DNA of 48,219 nt from the NCBI RefSeq assembly GCF_016901955.1, contig NZ_JACJLC010000021.1:1-48219 (forward strand), written 5' to 3'. The notes beneath the pieces are model-generated. The model worked only from the letters and a program-made list of their open reading frames with translations. It searched no databases and was not told the origin of the DNA. The translations under genes were made by a program, and so were the position numbers. This document shows positions 8,397 to 16,721 of this stretch, piece after piece (position 1 is the first letter of the stretch; each line of letters starts with the position of its first letter). The DNA is from Pseudoflavonifractor phocaeensis. Its GTDB lineage: Bacteria > Bacillota > Clostridia > Oscillospirales > Oscillospiraceae.

Positions 8397-10868
8397 CTAA
8401 TCCAATGGGTTCACGTCAGCGGAGACGGACACCCCTTTGTTTTCCTTGTCAGTTTGGGCGGCCCGCAGCAGGGCGGCCACCATCTCCCGCACCGGCCTGG
8501 TGTTGGCGCAGGCCAGGGTGAGCCGGTAACGGTAACGTTCGTTGATCCTGGCCACAGCGGCGGGGGCGGGCCCCAGCAGTTTGGCATGGATCTCCCGGTA
8601 GGCCGGCAGGGCCAGCCATCCCTCCAGGGTGCGCCGCAGCCGCATGCAGGTGCGCAATACCGCCCCCTCCAGCCGCCCGGAGGCGGTAATGATGAAAAGG
8701 TCTCGGAAGGGCGGGCAGCCCCGCAGCTCCCGCAGGGCCAGCTCCTGGGCGTAAAAGCCGTCGTAATCCTGGCGGGCGGCCTTACGGATCACCTCGTTGT
8801 CGGGGGTGAAGGTCTGGATGATAGCCCTTCCTCCCTTTTCTCCCCGGCCGGCCCGGCCCACCACCTGGGTGAGCAGGGCGAAGGTGCGCTCCCCCGCCCG
8901 GTAGTCGTCGGCGTACAGGGACTGGTCGGCGGAGATCACCCCTACCAGAGTCACATTTGGGAAGTCCAGGCCCTTGGCCACCATCTGGGTGCCCAGCAGC
9001 ACCGGGATGTTCTCCGCCTCAAACCGGCCCAGCAGCGTCTCATGGCTGTGGGTGGCCGAAACGGCGTCGGCGTCCATCCGGAGGATCTCCCGGCCGGGCA
9101 GGGCCTCCCGCAGTTCTTCCTCCACCTTCTGGGTCCCCGCCCCGATGAAGTTGAACGCCCCTCCGCAATGGGGGCAGGCGTCGGGCAGGGGCTGGGAGTG
9201 GCCGCAGTAGTGACACATGAGCCGCCCGTTGGCCGAGTGGTAAGTGAGGTGGATAGAGCACCGGGGACAGTCAGGAGCCTCTCCGCACTCCCCGCAGGTC
9301 ACCATCCGGCTGGCCCCCCGGCGGTTAAGGAGCAAAATGCTCTGTTCCCCCCGAACGGCCCCTTCCTCCAGGGCAGCCAACAGAGGCCGGCTCAGGTCGC
9401 CGCCGCTGCCCTGCCGCAGCTCCTCCTTCATATCCACGATATCCACCGGCGGCAACTCCCGCTGGTTATACCGTCGGGTAAGGGTGAACAGGCGGTAGAT
9501 TCCCTGCCGGGCTTGATACATGGTCTCGATAGACGGAGTAGCCGAGGCCAGCACCAACAGGGCCCCCTGTTGGACACAGCGGAACTTTGCCACCTCCCGG
9601 GCGTGGTATTTGGGTACATTTTCCGATTTATAGCTGGCCTCCTGCTCCTCGTCCAGAACAATGAGTCCCAGGTCCTTCAGGGGGGCAAACACCGCCGAGC
9701 GGGTGCCCACCACCACCCGGGCCTTCCCGGATCGGATACGCTTCCACTCGTCATACCGCTCCCCCGCCCGGAGTGCGGAGTGGAGCACCGCTACCTGTTC
9801 TCCGAAGTGGGCGGCGAAAAGCCGCATCACCTGGGGGGTGAGGCCGATCTCAGGCACCAGCACCAATGCCGACTTGCCCCGGGCCAGGGCCTCATAGATC
9901 AGGTTGAGGTACACCTGGGTCTTGCCGCTGCCAGTGACCCCATAGAGCAGAGCCACGGCGGCCTTTCCGGCGGAGGCCAGGGCGTCCAGACCGGCGAAGG
10001 CGGCCTGCTGCTCCTGGTTCAGGATGGGCCGGACCGCCGGCTCCACTCCCTCCACCGCCACCCGGCGGTAGACCTCCCGCTTTTCCAGGGTAAGGATGCC
10101 GCTTTTCTCCAACGAGCGGAGGGTAGGCATGGAGGCCCCGGTAAAGTAGCAGATCTCCTTAGCGGCCGCCTCTCCCAGGGCGCACAGCAGCTCCACCACG
10201 GCACACCGCATGGGAGCGGAGCGCCGCCGGGGGACCACCTGGGCCAGAGCCTCCTCGGGGGGAATGGCCAGAACAGCCACCTGCTGGGTCTTGTCCCCAA
10301 CCCCCCGGGCGGCACTGGTCTCCAGTGTCAGGACGCCCTTGTCCCGCAGCAGCCTGAGGGCGGGATTGGGATCCTTGTCCCCGAAGGCGGCCCGGAGGGT
10401 GGCCACGTCGGCCCCGTCCGCCTGGCTGACTACTACCTCCACCACTCGCCGGGCGTGCTCCGACTTACCGGCAGCCTCGTAGGCCGTCTCCCGGTCCACT
10501 CCGTCGGCCAGCTTCCACCGGTCCTGGAGGGCATAGTACAGGCCCGCAGGCAACATGGCCCGGGCAGCGTCGTACACGGTGCAAAACCACCGCTCCCGCA
10601 TCCACAGGGCCAGCTTCAGGGCCTGGCCGTCCAGCACCGGCTCCTCGTCCAGGATAGTAAGCACCGGCTTCAGGGCCACTCCGGCCGGAGCGGCCTCCTC
10701 CAGAGCCAATACCAGTCCCTCGGTGCGCCGGTTGCCCGGCCCAAAGGGAATGATGACCCGCATACCGGGGACCAGCCGATCCGCCAGCTGGGGGGGCACC
10801 AGGTAGTCGTAGGGCTTGTCGATGGCGTAGGTGGCGGCGTTCAGCGCGATCCTGGCAACCAACTCCAT
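8397..10868 (-). CDS. priA: Primosomal replication-restart helicase PriA
   Basis: A 3'-to-5' DNA helicase that reloads the replisome at stalled forks. The 823 residues show, in order, the N-terminal 3'-DNA-binding domain (about 1-100), a winged-helix region, Walker A GVTGSGKT at 310-317, the DEEQ Walker B, and a zinc-binding insert with eight cysteines (CGECGEAPDCPRC and later CHYCG, CPHCGG). The helicase C-lobe follows. I start at the ATG reading MELVARIALN. An upstream TTG is in frame but reads through the intergenic hairpin, and its extra residues (MPQAVLRA) do not look like PriA. A GGGGAGGG sits almost directly before the ATG, unusually close. Confidence 0.96.
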   Translation of the reverse strand: MELVARIALNAATYAIDKPYDYLVPPQLADRLVPGMRVIIPFGPGNRRTEGLVLALEEAAPAGVALKPVLTILDEEPVLDGQALKLALWMRERWFCTVYDAARAMLPAGLYYALQDRWKLADGVDRETAYEAAGKSEHARRVVEVVVSQADGADVATLRAAFGDKDPNPALRLLRDKGVLTLETSAARGVGDKTQQVAVLAIPPEEALAQVVPRRRSAPMRCAVVELLCALGEAAAKEICYFTGASMPTLRSLEKSGILTLEKREVYRRVAVEGVEPAVRPILNQEQQAAFAGLDALASAGKAAVALLYGVTGSGKTQVYLNLIYEALARGKSALVLVPEIGLTPQVMRLFAAHFGEQVAVLHSALRAGERYDEWKRIRSGKARVVVGTRSAVFAPLKDLGLIVLDEEQEASYKSENVPKYHAREVAKFRCVQQGALLVLASATPSIETMYQARQGIYRLFTLTRRYNQRELPPVDIVDMKEELRQGSGGDLSRPLLAALEEGAVRGEQSILLLNRRGASRMVTCGECGEAPDCPRCSIHLTYHSANGRLMCHYCGHSQPLPDACPHCGGAFNFIGAGTQKVEEELREALPGREILRMDADAVSATHSHETLLGRFEAENIPVLLGTQMVAKGLDFPNVTLVGVISADQSLYADDYRAGERTFALLTQVVGRAGRGEKGGRAIIQTFTPDNEVIRKAARQDYDGFYAQELALRELRGCPPFRDLFIITASGRLEGAVLRTCMRLRRTLEGWLALPAYREIHAKLLGPAPAAVARINERYRYRLTLACANTRPVREMVAALLRAAQTDKENKGVSVSADVNPLD

Positions 10869-10897
10869 CCCTCCCCTGTTTGCCCTAAGGACAGCCT

Positions 10898-10936
10898 GAG
10901 GCAAGCGGCAGGCGGAAACCGCCCGTCGCTTGCCTC
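10898..10936 (-). other. Large hairpin in the rpoZ-priA gap
   Basis: Two nested stems form one hairpin: 10 bp (GAGGCAAGCG with CGCTTGCCTC), a symmetric 3/3 internal loop, and 5 bp (GGCGG with CCGCC) closing an AAA loop. No U-tract follows on the minus strand, so readthrough into priA is expected. It occupies the place where coaBC is found in B. subtilis. Confidence 0.6.
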
Positions 10937-10955
10937 CTCTCTCTCCATGCGCAGC

Positions 10956-11159
10956 TTATGCCTCTTCTTCCTCGTCCAGGACCACCTTACCCTCGGCCAC
11001 CTCCCGGATGGCGATGGTTACCGGCTTATCCTCCAGGGAGATACCGGCGTCCTCGGCCTGGGTGGCCACCTGGCGGGCCCGCTGGGCCACCACGTTCACC
11101 AGCATATAGCGACTGGGCACCTGCTGGAGCAGTTTATTCATAGGGGGTTCGAGCATCAT
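10956..11159 (-). CDS. rpoZ: DNA-directed RNA polymerase omega subunit
   Basis: A small RNA-polymerase assembly subunit of 67 residues. The core omega signature is present: SRYMLVNVVAQRAR, followed by the helix leading to TIAIREVAEGKV, then an acidic tail. Two adjacent ATG codons (MM) offer alternative starts that differ by one residue. It lies between gmk and priA, the conserved Bacillota position, and begins 6 bases after the gmk stop. Confidence 0.95.
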   Translation of the reverse strand: MMLEPPMNKLLQQVPSRYMLVNVVAQRARQVATQAEDAGISLEDKPVTIAIREVAEGKVVLDEEEEA

Positions 11160-11165
11160 GGCAAA

Positions 11166-11774
11166 TCAGACTCCTTCTAACAGATTCAAGCGGTTCTTGG
11201 TGCGGCAGCCTTCCGCCGTCAGGATGGCGATGATCTCGGCCGCCGCCTCGGACACCTTGTCGTTGACCACCAGGTAATCGTAGTTGGGCACCTGCCGGCA
11301 CTCCTCCCGGGCCTTTTGCAGCCGGCCCTGGATCACCTCTTCACTGTCGGTTGCCCGGCTGTGGAGCCGGCGGGAGAGCTCCTCAAAGGAGGGAGGAATG
11401 ATGAAGATGCACACGGCGTCGGGGCACTTTTCCCGCACCTTGGCCGCTCCCTGGACCTCGATATCCAGCAGCACGTCGATCCCGGCCGCCAGCTCCTCCC
11501 GGATCACCCGCAGGGAGGTGCCATAATAATTATGGACATATTCCGCGTATTCCAACAGCTCATCGTTGGCGATCATCTCCTCGAACCGCTGGCGGGTGAC
11601 AAAGTTATAGTTCACCCCGTCCTCCTCCCCCGCCCGGGGCTGCCGGGTGGTAAAGGAGACCGAGAAGTGGATGTCCTTCCGCGCGCTGAGCAGCTCGGCG
11701 ATGACCGTGCTCTTTCCCACCCCGGAGGGGCCGGAGAGCACGATGAGCGTGCCCTTTTCTTTCTTTCTTCCCAT
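11166..11774 (-). CDS. gmk: Guanylate kinase
   Basis: Phosphorylates GMP to GDP. The P-loop GPSGVGKS is at 15-22, followed by the GMP-binding segment with SVSFTTRQPR and EYAEYVHNYYGT, and the lid region with SRATDSEEVIQ. Length 202 is normal. The start overlaps the remA stop by one base (TGATG), so the codon beginning MGRKKEKG is preferred over in-frame readthrough from upstream. It sits in the canonical yicC-remA-gmk-rpoZ order. Confidence 0.97.
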   Translation of the reverse strand: MGRKKEKGTLIVLSGPSGVGKSTVIAELLSARKDIHFSVSFTTRQPRAGEEDGVNYNFVTRQRFEEMIANDELLEYAEYVHNYYGTSLRVIREELAAGIDVLLDIEVQGAAKVREKCPDAVCIFIIPPSFEELSRRLHSRATDSEEVIQGRLQKAREECRQVPNYDYLVVNDKVSEAAAEIIAILTAEGCRTKNRLNLLEGV

Positions 11775-12043
11775 CAAGTCGCCTCTTCCTCCTCTGCCGG
11801 ATCTGCCTCTTTCCCGTTCAGGCGGCCCGCCACCGTCTCCGGTTGGAGGGCTGAGAGCACCACATGGTCGCTGTCCATGATGAGCACCGCCCGGGTGCGG
11901 CGACCGAAGGTGGCGTCGATGAGGGTGCCCTTGTCCCGGGCCTCCTGCACCAGGCGCTTGATGGGGGCCGACTCGGGGCTCACGATGGCTATGAGCCGTC
12001 CGGCGGAAATCATGTTGCCAAAGCCGATGTTGATGAGCTTCAT
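11774..12043 (-). CDS. remA: RemA/DUF370 DNA-binding regulator
   Basis: An 89-residue protein of the RemA family. In B. subtilis RemA is a ring-forming DNA-binding activator of matrix and osmoprotection genes. The family N-terminus [11 protein letters not shown] and the [13 protein letters not shown] strand are present. The acidic tail (AEEEE) is lineage-specific. I use the ATG at 12043 because GAGGAG is 7 bases upstream; a GTG 15 bases earlier overlaps the yicC stop and lacks a site. What it regulates here cannot be read from the window. Confidence 0.92.
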   Translation of the reverse strand: MKLINIGFGNMISAGRLIAIVSPESAPIKRLVQEARDKGTLIDATFGRRTRAVLIMDSDHVVLSALQPETVAGRLNGKEADPAEEEEAT

Positions 12044-12054
12044 CCCATCGCTCC

Positions 12055-12933
12055 TCACTCAATATTCTGGATCTGCTCCCGGATCTTCTCGATCTGGGCC
12101 TTGATGTCCACCACATAGCCGGCGGTCTCCACGTCGTTGCACTTGGAGCCGATGGTGTTGGCCTCCCGGTTGAACTCCTGAATCAAAAAGTCCAGCTTCC
12201 GGCCAATGGCGCCTCCCTGCTCCAGCATGTGCTCCAGCTGGGACAGGTGGCTGCGCAGGCGGACGGTCTCCTCGTCCACCGCTACCTTGTCGGCATAGAT
12301 GGCCGCCTCGGTGAGGATGCGGCTCTCATCGATCTGGGTGTTCTGGAGCACCTCGGTCATTCGGGAGAGCAGCTTGGCCCGGTAATCGGCCACGATGCCG
12401 GGGGACCGTTCCTCCACCTTGGACACCAGACCGGCGATGACGGCCGCCCGGTCCCGTACGTCCTGGCACAGCTTCTCCCCTTCCCGGGCCCGCATGGCGT
12501 CAAAGTCATCCAGGGCCAGCTCCAGCACAGACAACAGGTCGGCGGACAGGGCATCCAGGTCCTCCTGGGTCTTTTCTACCAAAAACACGTCCTGGAACCG
12601 GGAGAGGAGGGATACCGAGATATCGTCCCGAAGGCCATAGCTGTCACGCAAATCCTTCAGGGCGGCCAGATAGCCCTCCGCCACCGGCTTGTTCACCGAG
12701 ATGGCCACATCCCCATTGGCAGAGGGACCGATGGAGAAGTAAACGTCCACCTTGCCCCGGGAAATATGGGCCTGAACCCTGGCCTTGATCCCGTCCTCTG
12801 CAAAGACGTAGATGCGGGGCAGCTTTACAGTACAGTCCAGATAGCGGTTGTTCACCGAGCGGACCTCCGCCGTGATGGAGCGGCCGTTGCGCACAGCCTC
12901 TCCCCGGCCATAGCCTGTCATACTTTTGACCAA
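12055..12933 (-). CDS. yicC: YicC/YloC-family endoribonuclease
   Basis: A 292-residue member of the YicC stress-linked endoribonuclease family. It shows the N-terminal SMTGYGRGE signature, the [11 protein letters not shown] motif and a C-terminal DUF1732-type stretch ([21 protein letters not shown]). The preferred start is TTG at 12933: GGGGGAAGG lies 4 bases upstream, while the ATG four codons in would be about 16 bases from that site. It is the first gene of the run ending at prkC, with its own promoter inside the 3' end of the preceding membrane-protein gene. Confidence 0.95.
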   Translation of the reverse strand: MVKSMTGYGRGEAVRNGRSITAEVRSVNNRYLDCTVKLPRIYVFAEDGIKARVQAHISRGKVDVYFSIGPSANGDVAISVNKPVAEGYLAALKDLRDSYGLRDDISVSLLSRFQDVFLVEKTQEDLDALSADLLSVLELALDDFDAMRAREGEKLCQDVRDRAAVIAGLVSKVEERSPGIVADYRAKLLSRMTEVLQNTQIDESRILTEAAIYADKVAVDEETVRLRSHLSQLEHMLEQGGAIGRKLDFLIQEFNREANTIGSKCNDVETAGYVVDIKAQIEKIREQIQNIE

Positions 12934-12993
12934 GTGGCCTTCCCCCTGTTCCTAAGTGATGGGAGGCCCAGACCCCCCTGTCTGTATCGTTAC

Positions 12994-13022
12994 ATTATAC
13001 CAAACTAATGGTTCTTCCGCAA
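12994..13022 (-). promoter_or_regulatory. Promoter for the yicC operon
   Basis: TTGCGG, a 17-base spacer and a perfect TATAAT read leftward toward yicC. The -35 overlaps the last codons and stop of the upstream membrane-protein gene. The predicted leader is about 55 bases. Confidence 0.75.
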
Positions 13023-13544
13023 GACCCTGTCCACCCGGGCGGCGTAAAAGGCAATGAGCTTGGAAAAGCCCAGATCGTAGAGCACAAAGCCTGCGTTGCC
13101 CGCGGCAAACACCATCCAGCTCTGGCTGAGGGCTGTGGGCAAAAAGGGCAGGAAGAGTTCCTTCAGACCAAACCACAGCAGGGCCAGGGCAGCGTTGCAC
13201 ACCGCCAGCTTACCCACCCACTCGGCCACACGGCTGGGCAGCCGCTCCAGCAGGCTTTTGAGCATGGGCCACAGCCCGAAAAAGATCAGGTAGAGCAGGG
13301 CCGCGCTTTTGGAGGGGAGCAGCAGCAGGCCCAGCAGGCCTGTGGCGGCGTAGCAGAAGAAGCCGGCGGTCAGGCCGGCGGACACCACCGCCCCCGCCGG
13401 GAAGATCCCCGCCAGAGCTACCACTCCCAGCTTACCCGTTGGGGCCAAAAAGGCCAAATACAGGCAGATGAGGGACAGACCGGTAAGCAGACCCACCAGA
13501 GCCGTCCGTCCCGCTCCACCGCTGTAACGCCGGGCGCTGGCCAT
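13005..13544 (-). CDS. Polytopic membrane protein of unknown function
   Basis: 179 residues with about five hydrophobic segments (near 15-32, 38-58, 60-75, 80-95, 110-135). After a short basic N-terminus (MASARRYSGG) the C-terminus is polar and basic (RVDRVLRKNH). The size and even helix spacing recall small substrate-binding membrane components such as ECF S subunits, but I see no diagnostic motif and no function should be assigned. It starts 3 bases after the J-protein stop, with only a weak GGGA upstream, suggesting translation coupled to that gene. It is last in the cdaA-led cluster. Confidence 0.8.
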   Translation of the reverse strand: MASARRYSGGAGRTALVGLLTGLSLICLYLAFLAPTGKLGVVALAGIFPAGAVVSAGLTAGFFCYAATGLLGLLLLPSKSAALLYLIFFGLWPMLKSLLERLPSRVAEWVGKLAVCNAALALLWFGLKELFLPFLPTALSQSWMVFAAGNAGFVLYDLGFSKLIAFYAARVDRVLRKNH

Positions 13545-13547
13545 CGC

Positions 13548-14162
13548 TCAGTTCCCGCAGCCGCCGCACATGCAGTTGAGGCACATGCAGGCGGTGCACA
13601 GGTCGCAGGCGTCTGGGCCGTTGCCGTAGCCATAGGGCCGATAGGCCTGGCCCCCCTGGCGCATCATCAGCAGGGCCTGCCGGTACTCGGCGTTGGAGGG
13701 CGCCATGTTGCAGGCGGTCTGGATGTGCTGCAGGGCCTCGTCCAGCCACCCCTTCCGGTAGGCCAGGGAGCCGGTGAGAAAGTGCCACTCGGCGTCCTGG
13801 GTTGGAGCGGAGCGCAGCAGCTGCTCGGCCCGGCTCAGGTCGTTCATATTGATGGCCTGGCGCACCTGGTTGTACAGGTTGGCGTTCTGGGAGGAGCCGC
13901 CGTACTGCTGGTGGTAGCTCCCCTGATAGCCGCTGCCGGAATAACCACCGCCGGAGTAGTTCCCGCCGCCTCCGGAGCGCATCTTGGTGATGGTATCGTA
14001 AGCCTGGTTGATCTCCTTCATCTTCTCCTCCGCCAGATCGGCCAGAGGGTTGTTCTGGTAGTTGTCCGGATGGTACTTCCGGGCCAGATCCCGGTAGGCC
14101 CGCTTGATCTCGTCGTCGCTGGCGTCCGGCTTGACGCCCAGAACACTGTAAGGATCGTTCAT
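13548..14162 (-). CDS. J-domain protein with TPR-like middle and Cys-rich tail
   Basis: The N-terminal J domain (about 3-68) has an intact HPD at 31-33, so it should stimulate a DnaK ATPase. A Gly/Ser/Tyr-rich linker (about 70-110) follows. A helical pair reading [12 protein letters not shown] and [17 protein letters not shown] resembles TPR repeats. The last 20 residues hold seven cysteines, at 186, 189, 192, 194, 197, 199 and 202. There is no canonical DnaJ zinc domain. The start overlaps the DUF5685 stop by 4 bases. The cysteine tail suggests metal or Fe-S binding or membrane lipidation (inference). It is not the housekeeping DnaJ. Confidence 0.9.
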   Translation of the reverse strand: MNDPYSVLGVKPDASDDEIKRAYRDLARKYHPDNYQNNPLADLAEEKMKEINQAYDTITKMRSGGGGNYSGGGYSGSGYQGSYHQQYGGSSQNANLYNQVRQAINMNDLSRAEQLLRSAPTQDAEWHFLTGSLAYRKGWLDEALQHIQTACNMAPSNAEYRQALLMMRQGGQAYRPYGYGNGPDACDLCTACMCLNCMCGGCGN

Positions 14163-15022
14163 GGATCTTGTCTCCTGTCTCTGTGATTGGCCGCCTTCCA
14201 GCGGCCGGTAAATACCAGTTCTTCCACGGCGGGCAGGCCCAGATATAAGATATTTTCCACCGTCTCCCGCCAATGGCCCAGCTCCAGCAGGGCCATGGCC
14301 GACCGGGCCAGGTTGAGGGAGTGGCGCAGGGTCACGCGCAGATAGTCCCGATCCGCTCCCTGAGGAAACCGGGCCAGGATAGGATTGTACGCCCCGGTTT
14401 GTCTGTCAGCCTGCAGATCATCCCAGGCATCCACCAGGTAGATCCACCGGCCCAGGTGGTAAAGCAGCTGCTCCATGGCCCGGTCCCTGGCCTTCTCCCC
14501 TGTGACCGGGGCAGCAGCGGCCAGCAGCCGGGCAAAGGTGTCCGCTGTCCTGTCCATGGAGGGGCAGTTTTCCTTCTCCAGGCCCGTCAACTCCTCCAGG
14601 CAACTCCGCACTACCTCGTCAAAGGCGGGCCGGGCGGCGGCGGCCTTCCGGTAACCCCGGAGGAGGAGGAGAGAGAGGAATCGGGCAGGCAGTCCCTTTA
14701 GAAAAGAGCTGTCAGCCACCGTATCCCGCAGCTTCCAATAGCTGAGGATGGTGGCGGCGTCGGCAGCCTCATCCAGCCCGCCAGTGGCGGCACAGGTCTT
14801 TTTCCGGCACCACAGCCAGGCAGGGCAGCGTTCCCGGCTCTTTTCCGGCCTGCCGCCGTCCAGCAGCATGGCCAGGAAGGTGAAGTCGTAATTGAGGAAC
14901 ATCCGGGCCATCAGGCCGTGACGCCTGCCCAGGGTCCGGCACAGACCGCAGTAGAGGGCCTGGTAGTCCCGGTCCTGGGACACCTTCAGCTCGTCCCGCC
15001 AGGGCCGCACATAGCCGAACAT
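14159..15022 (-). CDS. DUF5685-family protein
   Basis: A 287-residue, mostly helical protein that I place in DUF5685 by its N-terminus FGYVRP and the YCGLCRTLG motif. Five cysteines cluster in the first 80 residues (25, 28, 66, 72, 77), with a [12 protein letters not shown] helix between them, a layout compatible with a metal site. The rest is helical with a [11 protein letters not shown] segment containing acidic pairs. Function is unknown. It overlaps the RseC-like gene by one base and the J-protein by 4 bases, so these three are tightly coupled. Confidence 0.82.
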   Translation of the reverse strand: MFGYVRPWRDELKVSQDRDYQALYCGLCRTLGRRHGLMARMFLNYDFTFLAMLLDGGRPEKSRERCPAWLWCRKKTCAATGGLDEAADAATILSYWKLRDTVADSSFLKGLPARFLSLLLLRGYRKAAAARPAFDEVVRSCLEELTGLEKENCPSMDRTADTFARLLAAAAPVTGEKARDRAMEQLLYHLGRWIYLVDAWDDLQADRQTGAYNPILARFPQGADRDYLRVTLRHSLNLARSAMALLELGHWRETVENILYLGLPAVEELVFTGRWKAANHRDRRQDP

Positions 15023-15450
15023 CAGTCGGCGGGGTTGATGGCGGTGATACGGAAGGAGATGGCCTTCCGCTTGCGCATCCGCCGGTCCAGAAGCACCGCC
15101 AGGCAGAGGCCCAGGGCAAAGCCCAGCACGCCGGCGGTGCCGCAGATCCCGCTCCCGGCGCCCAAGGCGGCGGCAATGAAATACCCGGCGAAGAAGAGCA
15201 GGAAGGGCACCAGGTAGACCGCCACCGCCGCCCCCAGCACGGTGCCGGTGTCAGACTCCACCCGCACCATGTCTCCGGGCATGGCCCGGACCGGATTGGC
15301 GGCGGTGACCGCCACGGTAGAGCTGACCATCAGCTCACTGCACCCACCGCCGCACTTGGAGCAGTCGTGGCCGCAGGCCGACTGGCGTTTCACCGATACC
15401 TCTGCCCTGCCGTCGGGCAGGAGCCTGGTCACTTTCGCTGTTTGAATCAT
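15022..15450 (-). CDS. RseC/MucC-family (SoxR-reducing system) membrane protein
   Basis: 142 residues. The N-terminal domain carries Cys26-x3-Cys30-x2-Cys33-x3-Cys37 (CGHDCSKCGGGC), the hallmark of the RseC family. Two membrane helices lie near 73-92 and 100-118, with a basic cytoplasmic tail. In Proteobacteria RseC accompanies Rsx/Rnf electron transfer and SoxR reduction; in Clostridia it often sits near Rnf genes. No Rnf gene is in view. Here it follows cdaR by 26 bases and leads into DUF5685. The cysteines probably bind an Fe-S cluster (inference). Confidence 0.85.
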   Translation of the reverse strand: MIQTAKVTRLLPDGRAEVSVKRQSACGHDCSKCGGGCSELMVSSTVAVTAANPVRAMPGDMVRVESDTGTVLGAAVAVYLVPFLLFFAGYFIAAALGAGSGICGTAGVLGFALGLCLAVLLDRRMRKRKAISFRITAINPAD

Positions 15451-15476
15451 GGGATCACCTTATCTGTCTTTCTGTC

Positions 15477-16721
15477 TTAGGAGAGGGACACCACAATGGT
15501 GTATACTCCCACCACGCCCACACTGCTGCTGCCATCCAGGTAGACCTTCACCGGCACGGTACGGCTGCCGGTGGAGGGGTCGGTGTTGGACAGGTCGGCC
15601 ACAATGCGCAGCTGGGACTCCTGGATCTCCGCCACGTCCTCTTCCGGGCCCCGGATGAGCACCGAGCAGGACTTGGTGATGGCCTCCGGCACATAGCCGG
15701 CGGGGGTGTTGATGACTTCGATGTTGTCCACCTTCATGGTGCGGGTGGCCAGGCCCTCGATGGTCACCGTCACCTCCACCTCTGTGATACCGCTGACGTT
15801 GGTCAGCTCGGAGGCCAGCTCCACCTTTTTGGTAAAGGTCTCGGAGCCGTAAATGTCGGCCAGCTGGATATCCCCCAGGTTGATCTCCTTCAGGCCCTCC
15901 AGATCGGCCTGACTGCCCGCCACCATGATGGTGTCGGTGGGACTGAAGGTGACCTTGGCGTTGGCCTCGGTGGCGCCGCCGCCGGCGATCAGGTTGACGG
16001 TAAGAGGCACCTCCTTGAGCACAACCACCGGCAGGCGTACCAGCACGGTCTCCGGGGAGACCACCAGATTGCTGTCGGTAACCGTGTTGCCGTTGACGTC
16101 GATGAGGGCGTAGGGGCATTGCTGGCTGAAGCTCTCGCTCATCTCCTGCTGGGCCACGGTGACCTGGGCATACTGGATCTGGCTGACGACCTCCTCCTGG
16201 CCGCTGACGGTTACGGTCTCGGGTGTGATATCAAATTCGCCACGCTGATAGCCATCAGCCACGCTGCCCTCAAAGACTCCCTGGACGGGAACCTCTTTGG
16301 TGTCCCACCGGGATACAGTGAAGGTGATGGCGGAGGGGCTGGTATACCGCAGCTCGATGGAGTCGGCGGCGGTGATGGTGCGGGGATAGGTGATAATGCG
16401 GGTGGTGATGGGCACCGTCTGCTCCCCCGGCTCGGCGATGCCGGAGACATCAATGGTAACAGTAACCTCCCCCTGGTTCAGCCGGGTGAACACGTCCCGG
16501 CGAGCCTGGATGTTCAGGCTCACGCTTTGGTTGGCCCCCTCTGAGATCATCAGGCCCTGCTCTTCCAGCACCTCCAGACCGGAAAAGACCACCTTCACGT
16601 TGCTGATGGTGCCGGTGTTGACAGGGTTGGCCTCCTTGCCGATATACACCCACAGGGCAAAGGCGATGAGGATGGAGATCAGAATATAAAACCATCTGGA
16701 GTCAGTGATTTTCTTCCCCAT
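15477..16721 (-). CDS. cdaR: CdaR/YbbR-domain regulator of c-di-AMP synthase
   Basis: An extracytoplasmic protein of 414 residues anchored by one N-terminal helix (about 10-28), followed by four YbbR-type beta domains of about 85 residues each. These are recognisable by repeated turns such as GTISNVKVVFSGLE, VPVQGVF, VPLTVNLIAGGG and MKVDNIEVIN. CdaR binds and modulates the membrane diadenylate cyclase. Its start lies 20 bases inside the end of cdaA. In Bacillus glmM follows; here an RseC-like gene follows instead. Confidence 0.93.
   Translation of the reverse strand: MGKKITDSRWFYILISILIAFALWVYIGKEANPVNTGTISNVKVVFSGLEVLEEQGLMISEGANQSVSLNIQARRDVFTRLNQGEVTVTIDVSGIAEPGEQTVPITTRIITYPRTITAADSIELRYTSPSAITFTVSRWDTKEVPVQGVFEGSVADGYQRGEFDITPETVTVSGQEEVVSQIQYAQVTVAQQEMSESFSQQCPYALIDVNGNTVTDSNLVVSPETVLVRLPVVVLKEVPLTVNLIAGGGATEANAKVTFSPTDTIMVAGSQADLEGLKEINLGDIQLADIYGSETFTKKVELASELTNVSGITEVEVTVTIEGLATRTMKVDNIEVINTPAGYVPEAITKSCSVLIRGPEEDVAEIQESQLRIVADLSNTDPSTGSRTVPVKVYLDGSSSVGVVGVYTIVVSLS

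Noticed and set aside
8379-11180. A 933-codon open frame on the plus strand opposite priA and rpoZ
   Set aside because: It mirrors the codon structure of priA on the other strand, is rich in Gly, His, Gln and Pro, and has no ribosome site or family motif. Long antisense frames are expected in GC-rich genes.
13548-14162. The housekeeping DnaJ
   Set aside because: It lacks the four-repeat zinc domain and C-terminal substrate domain, and there is no dnaK or grpE beside it.
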